This document shows, one piece after another, positions 8,120-16,235 of a stretch of DNA of 64,000 nucleotides. Position 1 is the first letter of the stretch; each line of letters starts with the position of its first letter. Origin of the DNA: Synechococcus sp. HJ21-Hayes (GTDB lineage: Bacteria; Cyanobacteriota; Cyanobacteriia; PCC-6307; Cyanobiaceae); assembly GCF_024345835.1 (NCBI RefSeq), contig NZ_JAGQBW010000003.1, forward strand, positions 147,151 to 211,150, written 5' to 3'. The notes under the pieces were generated by a model. That model worked only from the letters and a program-made list of their open reading frames with translations, searched no databases and was not told the DNA's origin. A program made the translations under genes and the position numbers.

Positions 8120-9598
8120 TTGCCAGCTCCCCGGACTCGGGACCACGGGGCGAGAGGATGGGGGGCCCTTGATGCCTGGCCATTGGCTCCAGCTCCCCAG
8201 CCCGAGCCCTCCCTCGCCCTGGCGGCCTTCCCCGATCCCACCACGGCGGATCCGGCCCTGGCGGCTTTCCTGCACCGGGCCAGTGATCAACTCTGCCGCT
8301 GGTGGGCCAGCGCGGCGGAGCGCCCCCCATTGCCAGCCTTGAGTGTGCTGCCGGAAGTGGCTCCCCACGGCGTCGGCCTCCCGGTGGACACCCTGCTGGC
8401 TGATCTGCAGCTGGTGATGGATGGTGCCTACAACCCCTGCCATCCCGGTGCCATGGCGCACCTGGACCCGCCGCCGCTCACGGCCTCGGTGGCGGCCGAC
8501 CTGATCTGCGCCGGTCTGAACAACAATCTGCTGGCCGAGGAGTTGTCGCCCAGCCTGTCGCGCCTGGAGCGCAGCCTCACCGGTTGGCTGGCCCAGAGCC
8601 TTGGCCTTGGCTCTCAGGCAGGTGGTGTGGCAGCCAGCGGCGGCAGCCTCAGCAACCTGATGGCCCTTGTGGTGGCGCGTCATCAGGCCGCATTGCAGGG
8701 TTGTGCCGATGCGGTGGTGCTGTGCAGTGCCGATGCCCATGTGTCCATTGCCAAGGCGTTGGCGGTGATGGGCCTGCCGCCCCAGGCCCTGCAGCCCCTC
8801 GCCCTCAACGGGCAGGGCCAGCTGGATGTGGCGGCCCTGGCCCAGGCGCTTGAGCAGCACGCCCGTCAGGGCCAGCCGGTGTTGGCCGTGGTGGCCACTG
8901 CAGGCACCACCGTGCGCGGGGCCGTGGATCCGATTGAGGCCATCGCCCCCCTCTGCCGCCGCCATGGCGTGTGGCTGCATGTGGACGGAGCCATTGGTGC
9001 GGTGTTTGCCCTCAGTGAGCGCCACCGCCAGCGGGTGCCAGGGCTGGGCCTGGCCGACTCCCTCACGGTGAACCCCCAGAAATTGCTCGGCATCACCAAG
9101 ACCTCCTCGCTGCTGCTGCTGCGCCAACCGGAGCTGCTGGCCGCCTGCTTTGCCACGGGGCTCCCCTACATGGAGCCCAGCTGGGCCCAGGCCCACGGCG
9201 GTGAGTGCGGCCTGCAGGGCAGCCGCCCAGCCGAGGTGCTCAAGCTGTGGCTCGGCCTGCGGCAGCTCGGGATGGAGGGCATCGCGGCCGTGCTCGATGG
9301 CGCGGTAGCCCGGCGCCAACGGCTGCAGGCCCTGCTGGAGCCTTTGCCTCTGGATTGTGTGGCCGGGCCGCTGCACCTGCTGGCTTTCACTCCCACGGGA
9401 ACCACGGCGCTGCAGGCTGAGTTGTGGTCGGCCCTGGCCCGCCAACGCTTGCTCGACCAGCAGCTGATGCTCTCGCGCCCTCACTACGCTGGCCGCCACC
9501 ATCTCAAGGCCGTGCTGGGCAACCCCCACACCACGGACACGGAGCTGCTGGCCACCGCCGCCGTGGTGGAGGCTTCCCTTCTGGAGTTATCAGCATGA
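8120..9598 (+). CDS. PLP-dependent group II decarboxylase (aromatic-L-amino-acid / 2,4-diaminobutyrate type)
   Basis: A 492-aa fold-type I PLP enzyme. Visible parts are YNPCHPGAMAHLDPPP near residue 115, VAASGGSLSNLMALVVAR, ATAGTTVRGAVDPIEAI, VWLHVDGAIGAV, and the PLP-lysine region LTVNPQKLLGITKTSS (about residue 325). Relatives include L-2,4-diaminobutyrate decarboxylase and glutamate or aromatic amino acid decarboxylases; the substrate cannot be read from motifs. The N-terminus is uncertain. TTG 8120 is the longest start, and a shorter start near residue 22 (TTG before APAPQPEP) would remove a non-conserved leader. The ATGA at 9595 couples it to the next small gene. Confidence 0.8.
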   Translation: MPAPRTRDHGARGWGALDAWPLAPAPQPEPSLALAAFPDPTTADPALAAFLHRASDQLCRWWASAAERPPLPALSVLPEVAPHGVGLPVDTLLADLQLVMDGAYNPCHPGAMAHLDPPPLTASVAADLICAGLNNNLLAEELSPSLSRLERSLTGWLAQSLGLGSQAGGVAASGGSLSNLMALVVARHQAALQGCADAVVLCSADAHVSIAKALAVMGLPPQALQPLALNGQGQLDVAALAQALEQHARQGQPVLAVVATAGTTVRGAVDPIEAIAPLCRRHGVWLHVDGAIGAVFALSERHRQRVPGLGLADSLTVNPQKLLGITKTSSLLLLRQPELLAACFATGLPYMEPSWAQAHGGECGLQGSRPAEVLKLWLGLRQLGMEGIAAVLDGAVARRQRLQALLEPLPLDCVAGPLHLLAFTPTGTTALQAELWSALARQRLLDQQLMLSRPHYAGRHHLKAVLGNPHTTDTELLATAAVVEASLLELSA

Positions 9599-9831
9599 CC
9601 GAGCCTTTGAATCCTCCCCAAGGGCAGGCCCGGGGCCGCTGGGTGGCCATCGTGACCGGCGCCCTCTCGATCCTGATCGCCATGGCCTATCTGGTGTTGA
9701 TCACCGTGCTCGACTCCCGCGGACCACTGCTGCCGCCGCCCCCTGAAGCGCTCGGGCTCAGCGCTGCGGACGCTGGGGGGGCAGTTGCCGCTCCTTCTCC
9801 TGGCTTTGCAACGGTTCCACCACCCGACTGA
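9595..9831 (+). CDS. Small single-pass membrane protein
   Basis: A 78-aa protein: short polar N-terminus (MTEPLNPPQGQARGRW), one membrane helix (VAIVTGALSILIAMAYLVLITVL, residues ~17-39) and a Pro-rich tail (LLPPPPEALGL). Its start overlaps the decarboxylase stop as ATGA, indicating translational coupling. The 3' 74 nt overlap the end of the convergent membrane-GTPase gene, so the last ~25 codons are read on both strands. The N-terminal 50 residues resemble small proteins I recall from marine picocyanobacteria; the function is unknown. Confidence 0.6.
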   Translation: MTEPLNPPQGQARGRWVAIVTGALSILIAMAYLVLITVLDSRGPLLPPPPEALGLSAADAGGAVAAPSPGFATVPPPD

Positions 9832-11320
9832 GGGCTGCGTTGAGGAACTGACGCAGGGCTGAATCGCGGCGATTGAGGTCGTATTGGCGCTGCACCACCT
9901 CCTGCACGCCTCCATCGCCCCAGTCCTGGTCCTGCTGGAAATAGGTGATGAAGCTGCGGCCGGCGATGCGGGTGAGCCAGCCTGCACCCACAGCCTGCAC
10001 GGCTTTGCTGAGCAACAGGGCCGGCAGGTTCAGTGATAGTGCGGCACCGATGAGGCTGAGGCCCCCTTTGATCACCCCCAGACTGGCCAGGGTCCGCCCC
10101 ACTGATACCGCCAGTTCCTGGGCGGTGACCTTGCTGAGGCTGACGCCGTAGACCCGGGCGATCTCCACCACCATCTGGGCATTCACCGCGGCGGTGCCCA
10201 GCAGATCCACCACCGGCAGCGGCGTGACCGCCAGCACGCCCGCACTGATCCACACGTAGCGATCAACGATCGCCTCTGCATCGCTCTGACGTTGCTCTCC
10301 GAGCAAGTGCCGCCCGGCATCGCTGAGCCGCCGGCTCTGCAGCAGGATGTTGTCGGCGATTAGTTCCTCGCCGTCACTGTGCAGCACCTGGGCAATGCGC
10401 CTCAGCAGGGCTTCAATCTCCGCCTGGGGTTGGAGTGGGCGCCCACCTGGCATCGGCACGCTCTGGGGGGCTGCGCTGGCTGCAACCACGTCGTCTGACG
10501 CGATGCGGCCGGCGGTGCGGCGCTGCAGCAAGCCCAGCAGACGACGCTCCTCATCCTCTCCCCGCAGGTCGCACTTGTTCAGCACCAGGATCAGCCGTTT
10601 GCCCAGGCTGGCCAGCGCTTCAAATACCGCGTATTCGGCGGCTCGCAGGTCTCCATCCACCACCAGCAGTAGCAGATCGGCCTGGGCGGCCTGTTGGCGT
10701 GCCAGCTGTTCCCGGTTCTGGCCCTCAGGGCCGGCCTCGAGGATTCCTGGGGTATCCACCAGGCGCAGGCACCGCTGCAGATCCCTCAGACGCAGGCGGT
10801 AGCTAGTGCACTTCTGCGTAGATCCCATGGCTGCGCCCACTTGGCCCACCACCTCCTGCAGCAGGGCGCGGATCAGGGAGGTCTTGCCGGCGGAGCCGGT
10901 GCCGAACACCACCAGCACCACATCGCCGCGCTGCAGCTCGGCCGCCACCCGGGCCCGTTCCTGTTGCAGGGCCTCGCGTTGCACGTCGTCGCGGATGCGG
11001 GCGAGCAACTGGTCGATCGCCTTGAGGTTCTGAAGGGCTGCTTCCTGGCGATTACCGGGGGGCGGCGGCAGGCCCCCGGGAGCACCACTGCCGGATTGCC
11101 GGCCACGCCGCAGATCCACCAGCCAAGGCCAGGCCAGCCGGCCCAACACCAGGGCACTGCCGCCGAAAACCAACAGGGCCGTAGGCCCCACCAGCCAACC
11201 CGGCAGTAGATAGCTCATCTGCCACAGCAGGTTGTTCACGGCCTGCAGCACGGCGGTGATGGCCACCAGAATCACCAGGCCCACACCGAGCCAGATCCAG
11301 AGGCGCGGCGGCAGTTTCAC
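9758..11320 (-). CDS. Membrane-associated GTPase with DUF697-type C-terminal domain
   Basis: A 520-aa protein. Two N-terminal membrane segments (WIWLGVGLVILVAITAVLQ and the PTALLVFGGSALVLG region) precede a dynamin/Era-like G domain: P-loop FGTGSAGKTSL (about residue 135), switch region YRLRLRD, DTPGI near 195, and NKCD near 250. The C-terminal half (AEAIVDRYVWISAGVLAVTPLPVVDLLGTAAVNAQMV) is the DUF697/YcjF-like membrane-interacting domain. Cyanobacteria carry several such GTPases of unknown role, probably in envelope or thylakoid membrane dynamics. It is the last gene of a minus-strand run after the FHA-PBP, separated by a 60-nt gap. Confidence 0.85.
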   Translation of the reverse strand: MKLPPRLWIWLGVGLVILVAITAVLQAVNNLLWQMSYLLPGWLVGPTALLVFGGSALVLGRLAWPWLVDLRRGRQSGSGAPGGLPPPPGNRQEAALQNLKAIDQLLARIRDDVQREALQQERARVAAELQRGDVVLVVFGTGSAGKTSLIRALLQEVVGQVGAAMGSTQKCTSYRLRLRDLQRCLRLVDTPGILEAGPEGQNREQLARQQAAQADLLLLVVDGDLRAAEYAVFEALASLGKRLILVLNKCDLRGEDEERRLLGLLQRRTAGRIASDDVVAASAAPQSVPMPGGRPLQPQAEIEALLRRIAQVLHSDGEELIADNILLQSRRLSDAGRHLLGEQRQSDAEAIVDRYVWISAGVLAVTPLPVVDLLGTAAVNAQMVVEIARVYGVSLSKVTAQELAVSVGRTLASLGVIKGGLSLIGAALSLNLPALLLSKAVQAVGAGWLTRIAGRSFITYFQQDQDWGDGGVQEVVQRQYDLNRRDSALRQFLNAALSRVVEPLQSQEKERQLPPQRPQR

Positions 11321-11380
11321 GGTTTGGTGGTGCAGGGCACGAGGGTGTCAGCGTGGTGGGCAGGGCTGGGTCCTGCAGGC

Positions 11381-13570
11381 TCACAGCTTGGCGCTGGGCT
11401 GCAGGCTGCCGCTACCGGCCGAGCGGATGATGTCGCTCCAGAGGCCGGCCGCCAAGGCGCTGCTGCTGCCGGTGGGTCGGTTGTCGTCGTTCCCCAGCCA
11501 GATGCCGATCACCCAATGGCGCTGAGGTTCATAGCCCACGAACAACAGATCGCGGCCCTCGTTGGTGGTACCGGTCTTTCCGCCTTCCATCCCCCCGATC
11601 GAGGCCGCTGTGCCGGTGCCGCCCCGCACCACCCCGCGCAATAGGCTCTGCATCTGCTGGGCCGTGGCCTTGCTGATCACCTGCCGCCCAGGTTTGAGCG
11701 GCCGTTGGCCTGACCCCTGGCGGCTGCGGCAGCGTTGGCTTTCGAGCTGGCCGCAGGTTTCCGCATCCGTGAGCTTGCGCACTGTGCTGGGGGGATGCCA
11801 AAGGCCGTTGTTGACCACCGCGGCATAGGCGCCGGTGAGTTCCATCAACCGCACCTCGCTCTGGCCCAGGGCCAGGCCCGGCACCGGCTCGAGCGGAGTG
11901 GTGATGCCCAGATCACGGGCCTTTTGCACCACCTGATCGAGGCCCACTCGCCGCGCTATCCGCAGGGCTGCGGTGTTGCTGGAGCTTGAAAAGGCCGAGG
12001 CGATGCTGAGACTGCCGCCGCAGCTACTGCGGAACACCTGCCCCCCCCACTCCAGTGGCCCGCAGCTCACCGGGTCGCTGGGCTTGATGCCCTTCTCCAG
12101 GGCAGCCAGATAGGGGAAGAGCTTGAAGGTGCTGCCTGGCTGGCGCAAGGCCATGCTGGCTCGGTTGAACTGGCTGCGGTTGTAGTCGCGGCCACCGGTA
12201 ATGGCCAGCACGCCTCCATTGCGGCTATCTAGCACCACTACCGCCCCCTCACTCACCACCCCCGTCGTGCCGGATAGCAGTTGCCGCAGCCGCCGTTCCA
12301 CCACCTCCTGCAGCAGTGGATCCAAGTGGGTTTCCACGAGAAAGTTGCCCTCGGCGGCTACATTGGCGCCGAGCAGACCATCCAGATCGCGCCGCACTTG
12401 ATCGGTGTAGAAGGGCGCCGGTCGGCGAGGTCCTGATCCTGCGCCACGGCAGGCCTGGGGCGAGAGGGTGATGGGTTGGCGGCGGGCGCGGCGTGCCGCG
12501 TCGTGGCTGATCTTGCCCGTATCCGCCATCTTCAGCAGCACCGTGTTGCGGGCATCGAGGGCTGCCTGCGGGTTGGTGCAGGGGTCGTAGCCGTTAGGGG
12601 AGGGAAGCAGCCCCACCAGCAGGGCCGCCTCCTCCAGGTTGAGTTGTGAGGCCGGCTTGCCGAAATAGCTGCGGGCGGCATCCTCAAAGCCCCAGCCCAC
12701 CCCAAGGTAAACCCGGTTGAGGTAGTTGAGCAGCAGGTCATGCTTGCTGAATCGAGCCTCCAGCTGCAGGGCCACTAGGAGCTCGCGCCACTTCCGCAGC
12801 AGGGTTTCTCCTTGCCCAACCTGCTCGGGATAGAGGCTGCGCGCGAGCTGCTGGGTCAGGGTGCTGCCGCCCTCCAGCACCCGGCCCCCCAGCAGGTTGG
12901 TGGCCAGGGCACGGCCCGTGCCGATGGGATCCACGCCGGGATGCCACCAGAAGCGGTTGTCCTCACTGGCAATCAGGGCGTCTACCAGCACGGCTGGATA
13001 GCTGCTCAGGGCTCTGTGTTCGCGATGCTGACTCGATTCGGCGGCATTCAACGGCTTGTTGTTGCCGTCGTAGAGGGCGAGTGGGCCCCGCACGCTGGCC
13101 AGATTGCCCCGCAGGGGACCTTGCAGCAAGGACAGTCCCAGGCTGAGAAGGCCGCCGGCCGCGACCCCCGCCAGCCCAATCGCCCCCGCTCTGGCCACGC
13201 TGCTTAGCCGCTGCTGGCCTGGTTGATGAAACACCAACCACGGCAACTCCGACTCCGTGCCCGGTCCAAAGCCCACTCGATCGCCATCGGCCAGCAACAG
13301 CTCGCGCACCTGCCGTCCGCGCCACCACAGGCCGTTGGTGGAACCTCTGTCTCGCAGCAACCATTGGCGCCCCTGCAGCTCAAGCACGGCATGCTGTTTG
13401 CTCACGGCGCTGTGGGGCAGAGCCAGCTCACAGGCTGGATCCCGGCCGATGCGATAGGCACCTGGCAGGAGGGCAATGCGCTGGCTTGAGTGGCCTGGCT
13501 GCTGCAGTTCCAGCCAGGCCTCCTCAGGCGTCACCAGGCGGCGCAGGCCGTCAGCGAAGCGGCTGGCCAT
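11381..13570 (-). CDS. Class A penicillin-binding protein with N-terminal FHA domain
   Basis: A bifunctional peptidoglycan synthase of 729 aa. An FHA phosphothreonine-reader domain occupies residues ~20-110 (YRIGRDP 39-45, KQH 58-60, STNG 77-80). A single membrane helix follows (~128-149), then a GT51 glycosyltransferase domain with catalytic Glu in SEDNRFWWHPGVD (E203) and GGSTLTQQLARS (235-245). The transpeptidase domain has the S-x-x-K at 480-483 (GSTFK), SSN at 530-532 and KTG at 665-667, so both activities look intact. The FHA domain is cytosolic and suggests coupling to Ser/Thr kinase signalling. A start six codons upstream (13588) is possible. It is the third gene of bioY-lspA-PBP and overlaps the lspA end. 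Confidence 0.93.
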   Translation of the reverse strand: MASRFADGLRRLVTPEEAWLELQQPGHSSQRIALLPGAYRIGRDPACELALPHSAVSKQHAVLELQGRQWLLRDRGSTNGLWWRGRQVRELLLADGDRVGFGPGTESELPWLVFHQPGQQRLSSVARAGAIGLAGVAAGGLLSLGLSLLQGPLRGNLASVRGPLALYDGNNKPLNAAESSQHREHRALSSYPAVLVDALIASEDNRFWWHPGVDPIGTGRALATNLLGGRVLEGGSTLTQQLARSLYPEQVGQGETLLRKWRELLVALQLEARFSKHDLLLNYLNRVYLGVGWGFEDAARSYFGKPASQLNLEEAALLVGLLPSPNGYDPCTNPQAALDARNTVLLKMADTGKISHDAARRARRQPITLSPQACRGAGSGPRRPAPFYTDQVRRDLDGLLGANVAAEGNFLVETHLDPLLQEVVERRLRQLLSGTTGVVSEGAVVVLDSRNGGVLAITGGRDYNRSQFNRASMALRQPGSTFKLFPYLAALEKGIKPSDPVSCGPLEWGGQVFRSSCGGSLSIASAFSSSSNTAALRIARRVGLDQVVQKARDLGITTPLEPVPGLALGQSEVRLMELTGAYAAVVNNGLWHPPSTVRKLTDAETCGQLESQRCRSRQGSGQRPLKPGRQVISKATAQQMQSLLRGVVRGGTGTAASIGGMEGGKTGTTNEGRDLLFVGYEPQRHWVIGIWLGNDDNRPTGSSSALAAGLWSDIIRSAGSGSLQPSAKL

Positions 13571-14042
13571 GGCGTCTGAGTAGGTCAACGGCTAGACAAG
13601 CCACCGCCAGGTTGATGGCTACATCCGCCCCGTTGAAGATCGGGAAGGTGAAGGGCACGAATTCCAGAAAGTCAACCACCGTGCCGAGGCGCCAGCGATC
13701 GATGCCGTTACCGATGGCTCCCCCGAGCAACAGACCTGTTCCCAGCCACTGCCAGCGCCTCAGAGGAGGGCTGGTTTGAATCCACACCCCTAGGCCCACC
13801 GCCACCATCAGACTCACCAGCGCCAGCAGGGTGGTGCTGCCCCGCAGCATGCTGAACGCTGCACCACTGTTGAATACCAGCTGCATCCGAACCAGACCCG
13901 GCAGCAGGGGAGCCCAACCATGCCCGGAGAGGTGTTCTAGGGCCCAGGCTTTACTCAGTTGGTCGATCAGTACCACCGCTGCAGCAGTGGTGAAGGCGGC
14001 CAGCCGACCACGGTTCGCAGCGCTCAGGAGCCATGACATCAT
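13551..14042 (-). CDS. lspA: Lipoprotein signal peptidase (signal peptidase II)
   Basis: A 163-aa inner-membrane aspartyl protease with four hydrophobic segments. It cleaves the signal peptide of prolipoproteins at the lipobox Cys. Conserved blocks are VVLIDQLSKAWAL (near residue 22), QLVFNSGAAFSML, GGAIGNGIDRW with the first catalytic Asp, and FPIFNGADVAINLAV with the second. The start overlaps the bioY stop as ATGA (14042-14039), and its 3' end overlaps the PBP start region, so the three genes are probably one transcript. The Met-Met start leaves ATG 14039 as an alternative. Confidence 0.95.
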   Translation of the reverse strand: MMSWLLSAANRGRLAAFTTAAAVVLIDQLSKAWALEHLSGHGWAPLLPGLVRMQLVFNSGAAFSMLRGSTTLLALVSLMVAVGLGVWIQTSPPLRRWQWLGTGLLLGGAIGNGIDRWRLGTVVDFLEFVPFTFPIFNGADVAINLAVACLAVDLLRRHGQPLR

Positions 14043-14611
14043 GACTCCACCAGCAGCAGGTGACGCAGGGGCAGGGCTAGCACGGCCACGGCGCAGCAGA
14101 GCAGCAGCTGGGGAATGATCGGCCCAAGGCTGTAGTTCAGCAGCAACTGCGGCAGACCACTGCCCCAGCGGCCCGCCAGGGTCCCTAGGAGCAGGTTGGC
14201 AATGCCACACAGCTGAAGCACCGCTAGTCCGATGATCGCTGCCCCCGCCAGGCTGAGCAGGTTGTCCATGCCCTGTTGCTTGCCGAGCCGGCCTGTGACC
14301 CAGGCGGCCGGCAGAAAGCCGGCCAGATAGCCAAAGCCTGGATCCAGCAGATAGGCCAGGCCACCGCCGGAGTGGAAGACCGGCAGTTGAAACAGGCCCA
14401 GGCTGATGTAGGCCACACCTGCCAGCATCGCCGCTCTCGGCCCACACACCAGGGCCGTGAGCAACAGACCAGGCACCTGCAGCGTGATGGGCAAGGGGAT
14501 CAGCTGCAGGCCAGTCGCAGCTACACCAGGCCAGGCCGCCTGGACCAGGCCACCGGTAATGATCAGCAGCAGGCCTGCAATGGCACCGCTCCAGTTGGCT
14601 AGCGCGCGCAC
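14039..14611 (-). CDS. bioY: Biotin transporter BioY (ECF S-component)
   Basis: A 190-aa integral membrane protein with about six hydrophobic segments. BioY hallmarks are LIPLPITLQVPGLLLTALVCGPRAA (pore/substrate loop), YISLGLFQLPVFHSGGGLAYLLDPGFGYLAGFLPAAW, and LLNYSLGPIIPQLLL. BioY binds biotin and works alone or with an EcfAT energising module, which is not encoded nearby. It is the first gene of a minus-strand operon with lspA. The start lies ~70 nt from the divergent sipA gene. Confidence 0.92.
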   Translation of the reverse strand: MRALANWSGAIAGLLLIITGGLVQAAWPGVAATGLQLIPLPITLQVPGLLLTALVCGPRAAMLAGVAYISLGLFQLPVFHSGGGLAYLLDPGFGYLAGFLPAAWVTGRLGKQQGMDNLLSLAGAAIIGLAVLQLCGIANLLLGTLAGRWGSGLPQLLLNYSLGPIIPQLLLCCAVAVLALPLRHLLLVES

Positions 14612-14682
14612 GAAGGGCTGGAGGTTGCGCCCATCCTGCAGGAGAGTGGGCCCTGTGCAACCCCGCTGTCAGCACCGAACCC

Positions 14683-14940
14683 ATGCCGAACCCTGAAGCC
14701 TCGCCGGAGCCCACCGCCCAGGTCATGGCCATTGGCATGGCCGTCCGGCTTGTTCAGGCCCCTTCCTATCTGAAAACTGCGGAATCCATGCCAATGCTGC
14801 GGCCGCCCGATCTGGTGGACACCACGGAGCTGGGCCAGGTGGTGGGCTTGCGGGCGGGGGGGCTGTTGGCGGTGCGGTTCCGCCGAGGCACCTTTCTGTT
14901 GGACGCCGCACAACTCGAGCGGGTGAAGCCGGAGGGCTGA
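14683..14940 (+). CDS. sipA: SipA-like regulatory protein (DUF3148)
   Basis: An 85-aa protein whose C-terminal 65 residues form the small SH3-like DUF3148 domain: AVRLVQAPSYLKTAESMPMLR, PPDLVDTTELGQVVGLRAGG, LLAVRFRRGTFLLDAAQLE. In Synechococcus elongatus, SipA binds the NblS sensor kinase and affects high-light and phycobilisome-degradation signalling; it also interacts with PipX-type factors. The KTADPMPMLRPPDLV-like block is diagnostic. The first ~18 residues may be a non-conserved extension, and ATG at codon 15 or 19 is possible. It ends 2 nt before the convergent M16 peptidase gene. Confidence 0.85.
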   Translation: MPNPEASPEPTAQVMAIGMAVRLVQAPSYLKTAESMPMLRPPDLVDTTELGQVVGLRAGGLLAVRFRRGTFLLDAAQLERVKPEG

Positions 14941-14942
14941 TC

Positions 14943-16235
14943 TCAACCCGCTAGCGGGTGCTTCTGCCACACCCGTTCGGCTGCCGTGATGGCCCGCGCG
15001 GGGCCGCAGAGGCTCAGGCAGGGCCGGGCCAGCAGGCTGCGTGCAGCTGTCTGCAGATCTGTTGGGGTAAGGGCCTGGGCTTGCTCCAGGCAGCGGTCTG
15101 CAAAATCGAAGTCCAGGCCGTGGCCCAGCACCAGGGCATGGCGGTCGGCCACCTGGCTGCAGGTCTGGCGACCCAAGGCCTCCTGGCCACTGAACTTGGC
15201 TAGGGCCAGCTCGAGTTCCGCGACGCTGATCGGCACCTCCAGTAACCGCTGCCACTCATTCAGTAGTTCACGGGTGGCCTCTTCGGCCCGTTCGCTGGAA
15301 CTGGAGAGGTGGAACACAAACGGGGCGTCTCCCAGGCGGGCCGGGTGATGCACCCCCACGTCGTAGGCGAGGCCATGCTCTTCGCGGAGTGCCACGAACA
15401 ACCGGCTCGACATGCCGATGCCCAGGTGGCAGTGGAGCAGCCGCAGGGCCAGGGCCTGGCTGGCGCCCAGGGGCACGGTGGTGGCCCCCAGCATGAGCAC
15501 CAGCTGTTCCGTTTCATCGCCACTGGCGGTAAACCGCTCCCCGGTGCATCCGGCTGGACCCTGCCGGCGTTGGGGTGCCGCCACCGTCCAGACCGGTTGC
15601 CCCGCGCCCTCCAGCAGTCCCTCGACATCCATGGGGATCTGGCCCGCCAACACCAGCACGGCTCCGTCGCTACCGAGCCGACTGGCATGGCGCTCTAGGG
15701 CAGCGCGATCCAGGGTCCTCAGCTCCTGCTCGACTCCCAGGGCGTCGTGGCCGTACGGGCCGTCGCCATAGAGCTGCTGGCGCAGCTTGTCGTGGGCCAG
15801 CTGAAAGGGGTCTTCCTTCTGGCGCTGCAGGGTCTGCAGATTCAGTTGGCGCTCCAGGGCGATCTGGTCGTCCACCAGCCAGGGTTGTTGCACAAGTTGC
15901 CTCAACAACGGCAACAGCTGCGGCGCATCCTCACTGGCGCACTTGAGGCTGATTAGGGTGCCGTCCTCGGCGGCCTCGCAGCGCAGCCCAGCGCCCAAAC
16001 CCTCCACCAGGTCGGCGAGGGCATCGCCGCTGTGGGGCCCGCAGCCGCGGCTGAGTACCCCGGCCAGTAGCTGGGCCGCTCCCCGCTCGCCTGGGCGGTC
16101 ACCACTGCTGCCTCCTCGCAGCCACAACTTGGCCGAGAGGATCGCGGGTCCTGGGCGATGCAGCAGCCACAGTGGGCATCCGCCTGGTAGCTGGCGACTC
16201 TCCACTTGGGGATGCAGGGGCATGACAGCGCTCAT
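14943..16235 (-). CDS. M16-family peptidase-like subunit lacking the zinc motif
   Basis: A 430-aa protein with the M16 fold, but the HxxEH zinc motif is absent: the equivalent segment reads ERGAAQLLAGVLSRGCG. The C-terminal substrate-binding R/Y region is kept (MSSRLFVALREEHGLAYDVGV). Two-subunit M16B peptidases pair one zinc-bearing and one R/Y-bearing chain, and this gene follows exactly such a zinc-bearing partner. ATG 16235 overlaps the upstream stop as ATGA, which decides the start over the frame extending to 16256. It is convergent with sipA. I infer a non-catalytic partner of an envelope or presequence-type protease. Confidence 0.88.
   Translation of the reverse strand: MSAVMPLHPQVESRQLPGGCPLWLLHRPGPAILSAKLWLRGGSSGDRPGERGAAQLLAGVLSRGCGPHSGDALADLVEGLGAGLRCEAAEDGTLISLKCASEDAPQLLPLLRQLVQQPWLVDDQIALERQLNLQTLQRQKEDPFQLAHDKLRQQLYGDGPYGHDALGVEQELRTLDRAALERHASRLGSDGAVLVLAGQIPMDVEGLLEGAGQPVWTVAAPQRRQGPAGCTGERFTASGDETEQLVLMLGATTVPLGASQALALRLLHCHLGIGMSSRLFVALREEHGLAYDVGVHHPARLGDAPFVFHLSSSSERAEEATRELLNEWQRLLEVPISVAELELALAKFSGQEALGRQTCSQVADRHALVLGHGLDFDFADRCLEQAQALTPTDLQTAARSLLARPCLSLCGPARAITAAERVWQKHPLAG

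Noticed and set aside
7577..9529. 650-aa minus-strand frame
   Set aside because: Only the last ~160 residues are TadA. The rest is antisense to the PLP decarboxylase and lacks any motif.
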